64,000 nt of DNA from Manis javanica (taxonomy: Eukaryota; Chordata; Mammalia; Pholidota; Manidae): assembly GCF_040802235.1 (NCBI RefSeq), contig NC_133161.1, forward strand, positions 146,125,121 to 146,189,120. Reading direction: 5' to 3'. The translations under genes were made by a program, and so were the position numbers. Below the pieces are notes generated by a model, which had not been told where the DNA came from, did not search any database, and was given only the letters and a program-made list of their open reading frames with translations. Shown here piece by piece: positions 42,995 to 57,700 of this stretch (its first letter is position 1; every line of letters begins with the position of its first letter).

Positions 42995-43175
42995 ACTGAC
43001 CTTCACTGAGGACCTCCGACGTGCCAGGCACCTTGCAAATGCTGTCAGTCCTCACAGCTACGTCCTAACAGCGTGACTGCTTTCCCCATCTTACAGATGA
43101 GGAAGCTGCAGCTCTGAGGGCGTCTTCTCCAAGGCCACAGGGCAAGCCATGAGTGGGGCAACCTGGCGTCCCTGC
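42995..43175 (-). repeat. MIR SINE (antisense)
   Basis: GACCTCCGACGTGCCAGGCA, CATCTTACAGATGAGGAAGC and CAAGGCCACAGGGCAAGCC, reverse MIR, between the TAGLN promoter and SIDT2. The rest of 43175-44370 shows no repeat or exon I recognise. Confidence 0.8.
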
Positions 43176-44369
43176 TGACCCCTGTGTGGCAGCGGAAGGC
43201 GGTCAGCCCCACCCTCTGTTGTACTGACCTACTGGGGTGGACAGCTGTCAGCTGGGGCGGAATCTGGGGGTTCAACAGTAAACTCCGGCCCCCATTCTGA
43301 GGGTCTGTAAGATCTGGCAGGACCTGAGATACCAACCCTAGAATAGAGGCCCAGAAAGCACCATTCCTCGCCTCCTTTACAGTCCCTACCTTCCGGGGAA
43401 ACAGACCGGACTCCATCAGCCCGGGGAAGGAGACTCACTGCTACCTTGCTGGTACCTGACTCCAGGGTTCCCGGAAGGGGCAGAAGTTGAGACATCCAGG
43501 GGGGTTTCTGGGCTACCCACTGTGGCACCAAATCCTAGGGCAGCCCGCAGGGCGGAGCCAACTCTCCACCGCATCCTCCACACACAGACCTCCCAGCACC
43601 ACCAGCAGGGCCCCCCCACCGCAGCCGCCTGACTCCAGGGCCTCGTGGCGCAAAGGGCTAGAGCGCCCCCCAGTGGCAGGTGCGGGAAAGGGCAGGGAGA
43701 GGAGCCTGGGGATCCGCCCCGCCAGAGCCGCCCAGGCTTCTGGTTGTGTCCAGAGTTCACCAGCTTCCTCGCCCACCAAACCTTGGCATCCTTAGCTTTA
43801 GCTGAAATCCAAGTGAACCTCCCAGGGAATTTCAAAATTCCCTCCTCTTGGAGCCTGCCCGTCATCTTGGAGCCCACTTACCCCCACCCACCACCATCTT
43901 ATTGGCCAAGCACTAGTGCAGCCTGACTGGCAAGGGGCCATCCATTAGTCTCCGGGGAGTACGGCCCGCACTGCCAGCGGCTGAGCCGGGAGGAGCTCAG
44001 GTCCGAAGGGAGCCCGGCCTGACTGGTGGGCTGGGACCGGGTGGGCAGAGGCCACCGCCATTTGCCAGGCAAGGGGAGATCTCAGAGCTGAGACGGCACA
44101 GCTAAGGCTTATTCACTATGCTCTCCTTTCTGCCTGGCACAGTGCCTGGCACAGAGTGGACCCTCTGTTGAATGTTTATGGAATTGATGCCATTGTTAAA
44201 AGGAGAGGAAAAATATGGGTGGGGTTAGGGGAATCAAGGAACTGTTGCGCCCAGTGGGCCTGGGGCTTGGAGAAAAGTAGACCCAAAGAACTGGAAAATG
44301 GAGGACCCCCACCCCACTCCTCATTCTCAACATCTCCATCCAGACTGGGGGAGCAAGCAGGGACCCGAG

Positions 44370-45728
44370 AACTGCATTTGGTTGTTTCTTTAATTGAATG
44401 CAGACTCATTCATAGAAAACAGAAACACAACCATAGCACAGAAACAGACATTAAATGGAGCTCTGAAAACAGATCCAGACCCACCTCCTCTCCCCAGGCC
44501 AAGGGAGGGCTATAAAAACAAGTAGGGTGGAATAAAACACTTCCCCATTCGGTGGCAGAGGCGTGACCTGCCCTCCCCAGCACGGGCCTCTGGAACGGAC
44601 TTGGTAGGGCGACAGCAAGCCAAGGACCAGAGCCCCCGGGCCCAGGGCCGGGGCGACTCAGTGTAAACTCCAAACTTTCACATGTATGCATGTGTGTGAC
44701 TAACACAGAACTGGGCTGAAGACTGGACGGAAACTTGGAAGCCAGCCCTGCGTCCCAGAGCGAGGGGCCCCGGGCGTGGGGGGTGTACGCCCTGCCTGGA
44801 GCCCCTCTCTGACCCTCTAAGGCGGACTGGCATGTGGACTGGTGCTCGCACGGCCACGGAGGCAGGGTGTGCTGGGCCCTTCACAACCCCCCTCAGCCTG
44901 GACATTCTCGGGCAGTGTCTATGGCACTGAAAGGCCCCCAGCTGGGGCTTGGCAGGACTTAAGACCTAGGAAGAAAAAGGGTTGAGTCACTTCCCTCCAA
45001 TTCTGGTGCCAACATCACTCTGGGGGCTCATGGGATAGGAAGGTGACCTCTAAGTTCAGTCCCTCAGATCAAACATGGTTTTCACACGTGGGCTGACCCT
45101 CACTGCTAAGGAGCCAGCCCTGTGCACAGGTCAGAGGGAGGAGGCAGCCCTGCCAGGGTCCCCTTGCGGGCCTTAGCACCAAAAGCCTGGCACCAGCTGG
45201 CCAGCCCTCAAAACCATACAGCGCCATTCCTCCTGGCTGCCCAGAATAGGCAGTGATGGCAGCCAGGTTCAGCCCCAAAAGAAGTGGGGCCCTGGCGCAG
45301 GACAGAGGGCCAAGCTCCAGACTGGGGCCCTCGAGCAGGAGCCTGGGAGCCCCAGGCTGTGGGTCCCAGGTCGGGAGGCAGGGAGGGGTGAGCAGAATGC
45401 AGGTGCGAGATGGGCGGGAAACACGCCCCTCCTTCCTCCTGCAGAGGGACCAATGGACGGCTATCAGACAAGGCCACCAGGGCTAACAAAGCAGCAATTT
45501 GGCCAACATTTCAAGTTTTGGGGGAGCAGGCCCTGGCAGAGGGCGACTGCAAGGCTCAAGGCCACCGCCATGACTGTGCTGGACCCAGCCTGGGCTGGAC
45601 CTCGCTGTCCTGCCACCACGCAGTGTGCGGCAGCCAGGCCGGACTCACACCCCCCATGCTACAGAGGCTCTAGGCAGTGAGGCAAGGGGCACAGGGCCCC
45701 ATGAGCGAAGCAACGGGCCCGGCTTCCA
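44370..45728 (-). other. SIDT2: SIDT2 3' UTR
   Basis: Extends from the TAG at 45731-45729 to just past an ATTAAA on the minus strand (44395-44390). The length (about 1.36 kb) fits the family. No exon-like or repeat structure stands out inside it. Confidence 0.6.
44390..44395 (-). terminator. SIDT2: Variant poly(A) signal ATTAAA of SIDT2
   Basis: ATTAAAGAAACAACC reads on the minus strand about 1.33 kb after the stop codon. It is the commonest variant hexamer; no better signal lies closer to the stop. Confidence 0.55.
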
Positions 45729-48700
45729 CTAGAAGACATAGATCTTGTCTCGCTGCACAGTGTCCAGGTCGTCATCCAGTGTCAGCAACACCTGGGGGGC
45801 AGAAGCTGAGTCAGGCACAGGAAAGGGGGTGACCTCTGTCTCTACGCCACCCTCCTCGGGCAGAAGAGCCGCACATACCAGGAACGACCCAAACATGGCA
45901 ATGGAGGAGAGGAAGTGCCAGATGTCATGGTCGTCGAAGAAGCCAAGGAGGATGCAGTCCCGGTTGTGCTCCCGGGACTCGGCGGGGGTTTTCTGGGGGA
46001 GCAGGGAAAGTGGCCTGCTGACAGGGCCCCCAAGGCTGGGGCCAGACCCGCCTCCCACCACCCTCCAGGGCGCCCCCTGCTCCCAGCCCAGGGAGAGCAC
46101 CCCCTCTGCCCCGCTCCTCTCCCCCATCTAGGACCGGGCCTGGTCACAGACACCTCTCCCAGGACGCGGGCTCCTGCCCCCCACTTCCCTCCACTCCTCT
46201 CCACGCCCCCCATCCGTTCCTCCTCCCTTGATCTGGCAGAAGGATGATCATCCTGGGCCACTACAAGGCCACGGTGCCTCCTGACTCAGCCGCACCTTGG
46301 CCTCTGCCCCCTGCCCCAGGAAGCCCTCCCTGGCTCCTCCATGCTCATTTTTTCCCCAAAGCACAATGGGCAGGTCCTGCACTGCTACCCGAGGGTGACA
46401 GCCGCCATGACCAGTGGGCCATGATCTGAGGGACTCGGGTCCTCCATGCTCTCCCCCCGGGCACCCCTGGCCAACCACCATGGGCTGGACACCACCCTGC
46501 ATCTGGGGGCTGTGTGTGCCGCACATTGAGGCCCAGAGATGACACGAACAATCTGCCATACCCTCAAGGTGTTCTCGGGTTTCACTCAGCCCCAGATTAG
46601 TGCATTCGCTGACCCCCAATCTGTCTCCTCTAGTTCCGCCTCTGTATCGTTACTCACATCACTGCGTCTCTGAGCCACTGGACCCTTCCCCATCACCCAG
46701 GGCCTTCAGAGCCAAGAGCAAGGCCTGCCTCCTCCAAGAAGCTTTCCTGGATCTCCTAACTCAGACACCTCTCTGCCCTCCACACTCCTGTAAACCCCCT
46801 CTGCTTGTCTTGCCTACACCCTTCATCTCATGTGTCATATTGTAAAGGGCAAGCCAGGAACCAACGGTCTTGTCTCTCTGGAACTAGATGGTAAGTGCTT
46901 CAAAGGCAGAGACCATGCCAGACTTAGTTCTGACCACAGAATCAAAACCTGACCAATGGCCGGTGCCCAGTGAGGCAGAGGGGGAGAGCCTCCCATCTCC
47001 GGCTTCAAACCCCAGCTGTGCCCTCTCTGGCTGTGTGACCTTGGGCAGGTCACTTGGCCTCTCTGAGGCTCAGTTGCCCACAGGTAAATAGGGATACCTC
47101 CATGCTGGCACACTGAATGTGAGGAGGATTAAAGGACAAAGCGGCTGTGAAAGACAGGTAGGTGCTTACACACGAGGCTGGGAGAGAGATCTGGCCCTTG
47201 CTGACTCACAATAAGCCTGTGGGCAACCCTCCCCCCAGCAGGACTACTCACCTGCCAGGTGCTGAGTCCCTGGAAGAAGAAGAAGAGGGCAAAGCCCCAG
47301 ACCACTGAGGTGCAGACGATGCAGAGCAGGGGGATGAGCTTGATCCTCTCCCCACTGCGGAGCTGGGAGGGGGACGGAAGGACCGCCTGAGGGCCAGGCC
47401 TTGCCCCACCCCACATCCCCTCCTATGCATTTCAGGGTGGACCCCTCAGCAAGGCCTCTAGGACTGCACCGTGACCTCACACAGCTACACAGCTCAACGT
47501 GTCCCCACACTAGCAGCCTGGTGTCCTCACCTATGATGTCCACCCTGGCGGGGACTCCATGTGCCCAGAACCGTGCGCAGGCTGGGGGCACCCGCTGGGC
47601 ACTCTCCCTGTGCAGAGAGCCCCTCGCATGGGATGGCATCAGAGTCCCTTAGGAAGCAGCTGGCCCTGGGAGGCCCTGGGAGCCCCACCTCCTTGACCCC
47701 TGCTAGACTGAATGGGGTGCTTACCCACTGGGGCCTGAAATGCTACCAGTTTCACAGGGCATTCTCAGAATATGGAAGGGGCTCAGTAAATGAGCCTCAG
47801 GATGCAGCTGGTTCCCAGGGAGTGTACACAAGAGGCTTGCACCCCTCCTCTCCTCAAACCTCACTGGCATAGAGAGGTGGGGACAGAAAGCACTCCCCCT
47901 CAGTGCTGCCAGGCAGGCCAGGCCACCTCCTGCCCCAAAGGCAGAGCAGGTGCAGCTATCCACACTCACCTTCATAATAATGTAGAAGGCAAAGTAAAGA
48001 AGCAGGTTGCAGATGCCAATGGCCAGCAAATAGGAAGCGAAGTCATTGGGGCGCATGAGGAGCCCATAGGCAGCCCTGGTGAGAGGGGAGGGCTGGTGAC
48101 GCAGGGAGGGTGCTCCCCTGCCCCACCCCTTTTATTGTGATCTGAGGCTGGGTTCAGAGGCCTACAGAGGATTCTAGAGCCTCAGGTGCCAATGCCTCTC
48201 TCCTCAGACCCCATTTCTCATGCTCAAAGCTACAAATTTGTCCATGGCCCCCAAGCCAGCCAGTGGCTGGCCGAGTCCCCAGCTGTCTGCCCAGCCAAGC
48301 CACCACAGACAATGGCCGGACTCACAGCGACCAGTTGATAATGTTGCCCATGACCAGCAGCACCATGCGGTCCTGGAGGGAAGCAGAGACACGGGGACTG
48401 AGAAGGGGGAAGAGAGATGTGGAGAGAAGTGGCAGAAGGCCCACATCAGCCGGTCCCCAGCCCTCCCCTGGGCTCAGCCAGGCCCCACTCCCACCGGAGG
48501 GGCTGGTGGGGGCTGGGCAGGTACCACGTAGAGCGGCCCGCTGCACTGCCGGATGCAGTCTGTATAGAGCACATGGAGGATGCGGCGGAAGATCCCCGAG
48601 TCTGCAAGGAGGAGGGAAGGCGCTGGAAGGCTTGGGCACCCGTCCTCCCCGGTCCTCTAGACTGGCAGCTGGGAGGACCCAGGGCCTTCAGAGGACACAG

Positions 48701-51700
48701 CTAGGCCAACACCTCTAATTCCTCACCCACTGATTCCTCCAGAGCCCCCAGTGAGAGGGCAGAACCCAGAAGCCAGTTGTGAGTCCGGGGCCTGAGGCCA
48801 CCCCCACCTCGTTCTGTGGGCCCCGTGCCCTGCCCAGGGCGTGCCCTCACCCAGCTTCCAGCGGCCCATGTAATAGAGCTGGGTGCTGAGGAGCAAGGTG
48901 GCGATGATGTGGATGATGGAGAAGACAACCCAGAATGCTGTGTTCCCTTTGCCGAAGACCTGTTGGGGGCCACCAGGGTAGGGGTAGGGGTGCAGGGGTG
49001 CTGAGGAAAGCCGCTCCCACTGCGCACCCCTCCTGCAGGGGAGCTGGGTGCTGACAAGCCAGGCTGGGGCTCGCCAGGGCTGGGAAGACACCTCGGGGAG
49101 CTAGTAGGGATCTCTCCTGTAGGAGGTGGAGAGGGGTGCATGCACGCACACGTGTGAATGCATGGGCGCCTCTCCCGGGGATCACAGCGCGTCAGGGCCT
49201 TACCACGCCCAGCACAGAGAAGAAGATGACAATGGCCAAGCAGGCGTAGGCACTATAGGCGCTGGCATTGATGTCTGGGTGCCGCTTCTGGTAGAGCTTC
49301 AGCATGCAGAGTCCAGCGATCATGTACATAAACGAGGTGTCTAGGTTGGGGGACATGGGTGTGAGCTGCAGAAACGCCCTGAGCCTCAGCATGGAACTCC
49401 CAGCCCGGACAATCAGCGTGGAGAGAGCCCCGGATGCCGGCACGGCCACAAAGCAAGGCCAGGGACCACAGTCCCTTAGTTGTCCCTGCCACACCATGTA
49501 GCCACCTCACTAGCTGATAAGCCCAGTCTGACTTCCCTCTTGACAAGGACAGTTGGTCTGAGCACCTAGACATTGAAGGCCCACATCTTAATCATCTGTT
49601 ATCTCAGTGAGTGTACATGCCTTTCTGAAACACTTGACGGATGAATGAAAGCTTCCAGAAGCCTACTTTCTATAAGCTAGGATGTGTGCGCACATAGGCA
49701 CCCAGCTCTGGAGTCCCCTCCAGGGTGAGTCTGGGTGACTCAGAGTGGTGCAGGACTCAGGCAGGTCCCCGCTCCAGGTGTGACCAGGGAGAGGGCAGCC
49801 TCACTCACCAAACTGGAAGTTGGTATAATTGGGGCAGACATGATAGCAAGCGCTAAGCAGTCCCTCCATCATCAGGGCTGTGCCCATGGCATAGAACAGG
49901 CCAAAGTGTTTAGGGATCCCACATTCCTGTTAGGGAGACAGAGAAGAGAGAGAGGGGGTGAGGCAGGAAACAGGACTTTGAGAATAAAAAAGAGGACTTT
50001 GAGAGCGGAATGGAGGAGATGTGGGTAGAGTGGCTACTAGGCCAGGCGGGGCCAGGCGCAGCGGGCAGCAGCCCCTCACCAGGGCGTGGAGGTCATTGCG
50101 CAGCAGCGCCCGGTTGTGGTTGATCTCCCGCTGCAGGATGATAAGCAAGAAGAGCAGCCCCAGCAGGATGTACCCCAGGTTGCTGAGGATGTTGTTGAAG
50201 GCGCTGGAGGGGGCAACACACTGCCTGGGCCTCGGATCTGGCCTCTGCCCAGCCAGAGGAGGCCATTTGCAGAGCCCTGCCCTGCCCCGTTCTGCCGTGT
50301 TCCCCACCTGAGGTTGCCCAGCGGGTGTGCACAGAGGAAGTTGTAGTAACAGATGTCCTGGTTCCCTGTGACATTCACCACCTGCGGCAGGGAGCAGCCG
50401 CTAAAGCCCACAGCCTGGGGGAGGGGACCCAGGTCCCAGCCCCCACCACACCGCCCAGTCCCACCGCACAGAGGACGGGAGGTGCCACCGTGACCAGCAC
50501 GTGCAAGCACAGGTACCAGGCAGGTCCTCCTCCAGCGTTCACTGTCCGTGCCCCTAGGAGTGGCTGACACCCGGAGGCAGGACCGTGACTGGGGTTCCTG
50601 CCCCACAGCACAGAGAAAGAGGAAGGGAAACCGAGACTTACAAAGTCCCAGGACTCATTTCACAAATTCCCGCAATCAGCCAGGAAGGGGCCAGCCTTGC
50701 TATTGTGCTGACCCCACTCTACAGATGAAGAAACTGATGCTCAGAGAGGTTAAGTCAGTAGCTGGGTGACTTGCACAAGGTCACTCAGCTGGTAAGGCAG
50801 AGCAGGGGCGTGAACTCAGGTCCCGTGACCTAGGCCCCGTGCTCAGTCCAGAGCCTGGGGAGGGGAAGCCCTGCCCTTGGGGCCGTGTCCCTGACTATGG
50901 CAGAGGCGAGCATGCACAGCAGGCCCCTGCCCTCTCACCGTCTGGTAGGTGATCACAAGCTGCACCACCGGAAGCGCATAGAAGACAGCAATGGTGGCGA
51001 TGTTCCTGAGGGATGGGAGGACAGCAGTGAGGCTGCAGGGCCCAGAATCCACACACCCTGCGGTTGACAGGAAGCCCGCCCACTCACCAGAAGTAGATCT
51101 GGTACTTTTTCCGCAAAACACGCTTGTCCTTGCGAGCCAGGTCGGCCACATAGAGGTATTGCTGGGGGGAAGCTGGAGTGAGCTCCACCTCAGCCACCTG
51201 GGAGGAGCCCCTCTCGCCCGGGCTAGAGGAGGACAGAGAGGCCTCCCTCACAGGCCAGGATGCTGCTGGGCAGGGCTCTGGGCCGCCCCTTGCACCTGGC
51301 CAATCGGTCCCAAAGTGCTGGGAGTCGAGTTCCCTGGCACGGATCCTGCCTAGCTGGGCACTTTCCCTTTGCTTCCCTAAGGAGCCACCCCAGAGGGGGG
51401 CACGCTGGGACCTGGACACTGAGTCTCCCTTCCTTGGGAAGCCCGACCGTGGGCCTGCATGGTGCAGACCTTGGTGCGAATGACGTTCTTGTCCGAATCT
51501 ATGTCGGTCAAGGTGTCGTAGTCATCCTCCTCGACAGAGCTCATGGAGTCCAGTCGTGGCCGGGTACCCTCGGGGTCAAGAGAGCGCTCTGGGGCAGGAA
51601 GAGAGGAAAGGTTGCCTGGGGCAGAAGCCGAGGTCTGCCCCCACCCACCTGGAGCAATCGTCACAATCACTAGGCAGTCAGAAGAGGCGGACTGTGGGCT

Positions 51701-54700
51701 CCGAGCAGGGCTGGGCTCAGGCCCTGGGAAAGTATCAGGGGCTCCCCAGCCCCTGAGGGGAGCAAGGGTGGGCTCTAAGAGGCCGCCAGCAGGGACCGCT
51801 CCAGCCCTGCCCCCTCACCGAGCTAGGGCTTCCAGGCCAGGACCCTGAGCAGACCCCAGATCCCAGCCACAAGCAACAGGAGGGAATCTGGCGGAAGGCA
51901 TGCTGATTAGACGGTGCCCAGCTGTGTGTGGTTCTGAGAGGAGACTGCCTTGGCCCCTGCTGAGTGAAGTCCCAGTGGGCCCTGGGGTGCAGGCAAGGGT
52001 GAGAGGCTGCCTCTTGGAAGAGCACCCACTCCTTTATTCTGTTCTTTTCTAGTGCCTTCAGAAGCTCTCTCCTGTGACCTTGCCTGACCGAAGCCCCCAG
52101 AGGGCAGGACATGACACCCCTGTCTGCAAGCCTTACCCCAGCAGGCCAGGGTATTGGGGTGCTGGCCAGCACATCAGCAAACCAGAACACCTGGCCTGGG
52201 GGCAGGCAGCCGGGCGCCAGCCCACGGACACCAGGGGCCAGTGCCTGCTCATCTCAAAGGACACAAGAGCTGGCAGTTCTTGGTATTAGATGGGGAGCCA
52301 TGCACAAAGCATCTTCCTGGCCCCGGAGCCCACCAGCTCCAGCCAACCACCCTGGCAGGAGCTGATTGGCAGAAGAGCCCCCCACCACATCTACCCATGG
52401 CAATGTACAGCTGCCGCATCTGGCCAAAGGGAAGGCGCCGCTTGAACTGGTCCTGCCCTTCAAAGGAAAGGGAAAGTTACCGTGGAAGCGGCGCCAAGGA
52501 GGCAAGGGCGGGGGAGGAGAAGGAGATGGGCAGAGGAACGGCAGGCCCCGCCTTAGTTCCGGCGTCTGGCAGGAGGGGCAGCGGCCACCGTCAGGTCTCA
52601 GCAGCTAGCTCCAGCCCTGCCCCCCACACTCTGCCCTGCCTGGCCCACTCACCCTGGTAACTGTAGGACACGTCCCCAGGGCCCGTGCCATCAGCCAGAC
52701 CATCAGCAGACCCAGAACCGTTCTCTGCAGGGAATGGTAGGTGGTGAGGTAGGCAGGAGACCTCAGAGAAGGGGGCGCAGGACCCAGCCCCCAGGGGCTC
52801 TGAGGAGGCTGACTGCCACCGTGCCGCCTAGACCAGGCAAGTGGCAGGTACTACCTCTGACGTGGACACATACCGAAGGAGCCGTAGTTGTAGCCCTCAT
52901 AAGGGGAGCTGCCCGGGAAGGAATTGGCCAGGACCCGAGAGTGACCTGCAATTAGAAGGTCCATGGGCCTCTTAGCCCTGGAAGCAGACAGAGGCCAAAA
53001 GCAGGGAGAGAGGGAAGGAAGAACCCCGAGAGACAGACGCAGAGGGCCCATGGTGGCAGACAGAACCGATCCCGCCGACTCCCCTCCCTCCGCCGCCACC
53101 TGCGCCCACCCCCCTGTGTGTCCCCGGTGGGAACACTCACCCTAAAGAGAGAGAAAGGTCAAGGGTTCCCGCCACGGAATTACCAGCAAGCACAGACAGC
53201 ATGGCCCGCCTGGGCCCCCTTGTGCTTCCCCTCCCCCCACTCTGCAGGCCAGCTCCTCTGCCCAAGGCAGCTGGGGCTTACCCAGGAGAGAAGCTGCGGG
53301 GGGAGGTCCCAAGCAGGGGGGAGACAGGAAAAGAGGGAGCGGCAGAAGAAAGGGGGAGAGAGTGAAGGGTTAATGATCCCAGAGACAGTGAGCTGCACCA
53401 TCCGAGACAGACAGACAGACAGACAGTGTAGGCAGCCCCAGAGAGGAAATCGGGCGCCGGCCCTTACAGCCGGCGTGTTAGGGACGGACGGGCCCGGTGA
53501 TCCCGGCCCATTCCCATCTGGAGACCAGAACCCCCAGCTGCCCTTCCTCTTCCAACCTCCCCAGTGCAACCACCACCCACTCTCCCCTCCAAACCCAGAG
53601 CAAGCTCTGCCCTCCCCACCCAGGCCTCTGGAGGTACCGCTTTCTGGGCAGGCTCGGTCCATGGCCCCCAGAAGGGTCTTCTTCCTCTGCCTGCAGGAAG
53701 AGAATCCCCAGGACGGTCAGAGGGCAGGACGAGGACCCCTCTGTGGGGCTGGCCTGCCTTCATCCCCTCCACCCCCTAACCCTGACTACCATGCATGATC
53801 TCAACGTTCTTCCAGGCTGGGGAGCAATGTGGGGTCTCCCTGCTTGGGAAGAAGGCTGAGGGGAGGGGTGGGTTTCCAGAGGAGAGGCCCATGGACCACG
53901 GACCCCAAAAGGGACCTGCCTTCCTAGGCCCCGTGGCTGGTGGAGAAGATCACCCCAGATCCTGCCAGGCCATCTCCCCATCTCCCCTGCCCAACCCAGC
54001 CCAGTGCAGGGGCGGGCCCAGCAGGTCCCCTTTACCTCCAGTTCTCCCAGCAGGCCAGGAGGACGGTCAGCAGGTAGAAGGAGAGAAATACACCCAGGCA
54101 AAAGAGCATGCCAGCCACGTAGGCCTCAGCTGGGTGGAGGATACAGGAAGGTGAGCCCCCCAGGCCCTCCAGGCCCCCCACTGTAGCACACAGGGCCCCA
54201 CCTATCCTCTCCCCTCACAGGTAGTGACCCTGCCAGTTCCCCAAATACGCCAAGCCTGGACACAATGCCTGTCTGTTCACATTGCTCCTTCTGCTAGAAC
54301 TTTTTCCTCTACTTCCTTCTCAAAAACTCCATCTTGACTTAACCTTCAAAACAGCTCAGGGACTGTGTGCTCTAGGAAACCTCCTCGGCCCCAACGGTGG
54401 CCTGGTCTTGCCTCATTACAGTGCCCTGTAGGGCACCAGGCCTTGCTCCTCTAGACGGGTGCTCCCCACGACTGCAGCCAGAAGGCAGCACCTGGCACAC
54501 AGAGGGGGCGCCATATACAGATGCTAAATAAAGAAGCTGGATGGAAAGGCGCTTCTTTCTCCTCCCATCACAATCCCTTTCTGAAAAATCTTATACTTTC
54601 CAGTTTACAAAGGTGTCCATTCAATAGTTCAGTCAATATTTACTGAGCATGACTACGGGGCCTGGCATTTTCCTGTTAATTGTGTGCTGAACCTCACAAC

Positions 54701-57700
54701 TTAGTGAGACGAATGGGACAGATTCCATTACCCCTGCTACAGAGACGGGAAAACTGGGGCTGCATGAGACTACACCGTGCGTAGTGGCACAGGGAGAACC
54801 AGAACTCAGTGCTTTACTCTGTGGTCCTGCACCATCTAAACCGAATTGTGCTGGGCGCCGCCTGGCCCTCCCAGCATGAAGCCTGCCGAGGACTCCCCCT
54901 CCCTACCCAGTCACCCAGTCAGCCTGCCCCAACAGGTCCTCAGCACCCTTCCTGCTTGGAGAACACGCCCCACCCTAGGTCTGAAGGAAGAGCCAGAGGC
55001 CAGTCCATCCCCCCTCAGCCGCCCACACGCACATGTGACTGATCGGGATACCAGCACTGACAGGGTTTTCTGGCGGTGCCCTTGATCAACTGGTTCATCT
55101 GGAAGTAAAATGTCAAATGGGCAAACAAGTGGCTGCCTGGAGCTTGGCTACAGTTGGTGGGACGAGGCCTGGGCGAACTTGGGGCCGAAACCCCACATCC
55201 CATCACCTCCACCAATCGGCCCCACAGGCTCCTCTACCTCCCAGGAGGTGACCAAGCCCTCCCCATCCCAGGCCAGGCCCAGGGCACCAAATGTACCTTC
55301 TACAAAGGGGTAGAAAGGCAAGGCACCCCCGCAGGCCTGGTCCTCAGTCTTCACCACGACCACCACGTAGAAGCTGTTGCTGGGGAAATCTTTGCGCTGC
55401 AGGATCACAAGATGGTGATGATTATCACCTCCACTGTCATCACCACCTCCTTCTCTCAGTACCTACTGTGGGCCAGATGTCATACTGAACCCTCATCTGC
55501 ACAGATTTTTAACTCATCTTCACAAAGACCCTTAAAAGATAAGTACTGTCATCAGTCCTGTTGGACAGGCTCAGAAGTCAGCTTAGAGCCAGGATCATCT
55601 GACTCTAGAGCCCAAGGCCTGACCCTACCCTACAGCCAAGTGAGCAAATGCCCGTCTGCCCCACTGCTGTGGAGCCCACTGGTACCGCCTGCACATCAGT
55701 CAAGAGAGGGTGTGCAGGGCCACGTTGCCTTCATCAGCTGCACGACTGGCTTGTGAGGTGAACGTGTGGCTTCCCCCTCCCTGCCCCCAGCACAGGTCTG
55801 AGCCTTTGCCAGCAGCAGCACCCAGACGGGGCAGTGCCCTGTCCTCTCCTACCTGTCATCGCAGTGAACAGAGGAACGGCAGCTAGAAAGGGTACTCTGC
55901 TCTCTGATGCCCCCAGTGGGCGTAGAGGTTACGATTCAACTCCCACATGTATGGGGGGATATACAGTCTCCGGAACTGGTGGGTAAGACTGAGTCCTCTG
56001 GGCAGGGTAGGAATGGGGCAGGGGAAAGGGAGAAAAGGTCTAGAAAGCTAATCACTGGCCACATCTCCTGAAGGGCCATGTGTGCTTCCTACCTGCACGG
56101 TGATGGCTGCCTTCTTGGTCATAGTCTGGTACATGCCGATGAAGGCTACATTGTTGTCCAGGTCATAGACAGGGCACTGCAGAGGGAATAAGGGATTGGC
56201 AAATGGGCAGGGGCCTGGGCCCTGTCCCCTCTCTTTAGCAGCCCTGTTACTAGTTAGAGGAGAGGAGAAGGGCGCTCAGCTTACCAGGACATCCTGGATG
56301 GAGATGACTGAGCAGGGGAAGGCCTTCTTGGAGGTCACCTTGACAATCACCGAGTCCACTCCCTCCGGGAACTCATACTTGAAGTACTGAGGGCACAGGG
56401 GTGCGGGGAGAGCCCTATCTCATGAGGAGGCACTCTCTGACCCTCTACAAGGGAAACAGTGTGAACCCTCTGCGGGTTGAGTGGTAGAGGCTCTCTGGGG
56501 AGAAAGGCCTTGGCCTAAGTGGCCCCACTTTCTGTGTTCTGCTCTCCTCGGCCTCAGCTGTGCACTCGGGACAGTCTCTCAGTGTCACTCGATCACTCAG
56601 CAAGCAGGAGAGACAGCGGCCACACTTCATGTTCCTGCATTTCCATGCTGTCTGTCCCTTACCACCCTGGGAGCAGAGCTCCTGCTTCCAGAGGGTCCTC
56701 TAAGGAGAAACTCCCAGCACAGACTGCTAGACCACTCCCACGCCATGTCCAGGCTTCCCCATTTCTCTTCTTGATGGGCAGTCTTCTTGAGAGACAGGGC
56801 GATCTTACCTGGGGCTGAGCTGCTGTGGTATTGAAGCTGAACTGTTCCCCGGTCCTGTGGCGCAGAGAAGACCCCTGCAGTCACCCTCAGAGCCTGGCAA
56901 GGAGGCTAGTCCCGTAGTCCCCTGGCTCTGCCCTACAGACCTGAGCACAAAGTCATCCATTCGGCTGACCTGGAGCTGGTAGGTGGTGTTGATCAGTGAC
57001 AGGGTGGACACATCCACGTAGAAGAACTGGACCTCAGACTCATTCTTGGTTGGGGGCTGACATAGCGTTCGTTCCACCTTTTGGTAGAGGTACTTGCGCT
57101 GAAACCTAAGGCCAGAAGCAGAGAGTCAGGACGTGACTCCCGTCCCGGCCAACGTGCTACTCCAGGGCAGCAAGGCCCCATTTCCTCCACTCTGATCTCC
57201 ACCACTTCCCTACCCCTGCCTCCACCAGGCTAACAAGCTCGGGGTTGGCTAGCTCAGCCTTCGTGCCACGGACCAGCCTCCTGGTTCAGGGTGGTCTGGG
57301 GCCCTTGGGATGGCCCTGGGTGAGGCTGTGGGCGAGGCATGACCGAGGCCTACCCCCCTTCGATTCCCAGGTCCTACTCACAGCCCTCGCAGGATGAGGG
57401 GCACCTGGAAGGACACCACAGCCTCCTTCTGGCGGACCACGAACAGCAAGGGAGCCCCCTTCTGCTTGTTCAGGACATTTACAGACACACGCACTCCTTC
57501 TGTCTGTAGGATGACATGGAAATGCCCTCCGTCAAGCCTGTGACTATCTCTGTCCCCCGGACACATGGCTCCAGACTGTGAGTCCTGCCCTCCCTCACGA
57601 CACCCTCACGCCAATCCTGGTCAGGCTGGAGAGCTATGTGTGCCCCTTCTCCTGCCAGGGCAGCACCCAGTCTCCAGGAGGGGCTTGTGCTGAGTTAGAA

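Noticed and set aside
53118-53798. 226-codon plus-strand frame opposite SIDT2
   Set aside because: Overlaps a minus-strand SIDT2 exon and flanking introns, is Pro/Gln-rich and has no homology that I recognise.
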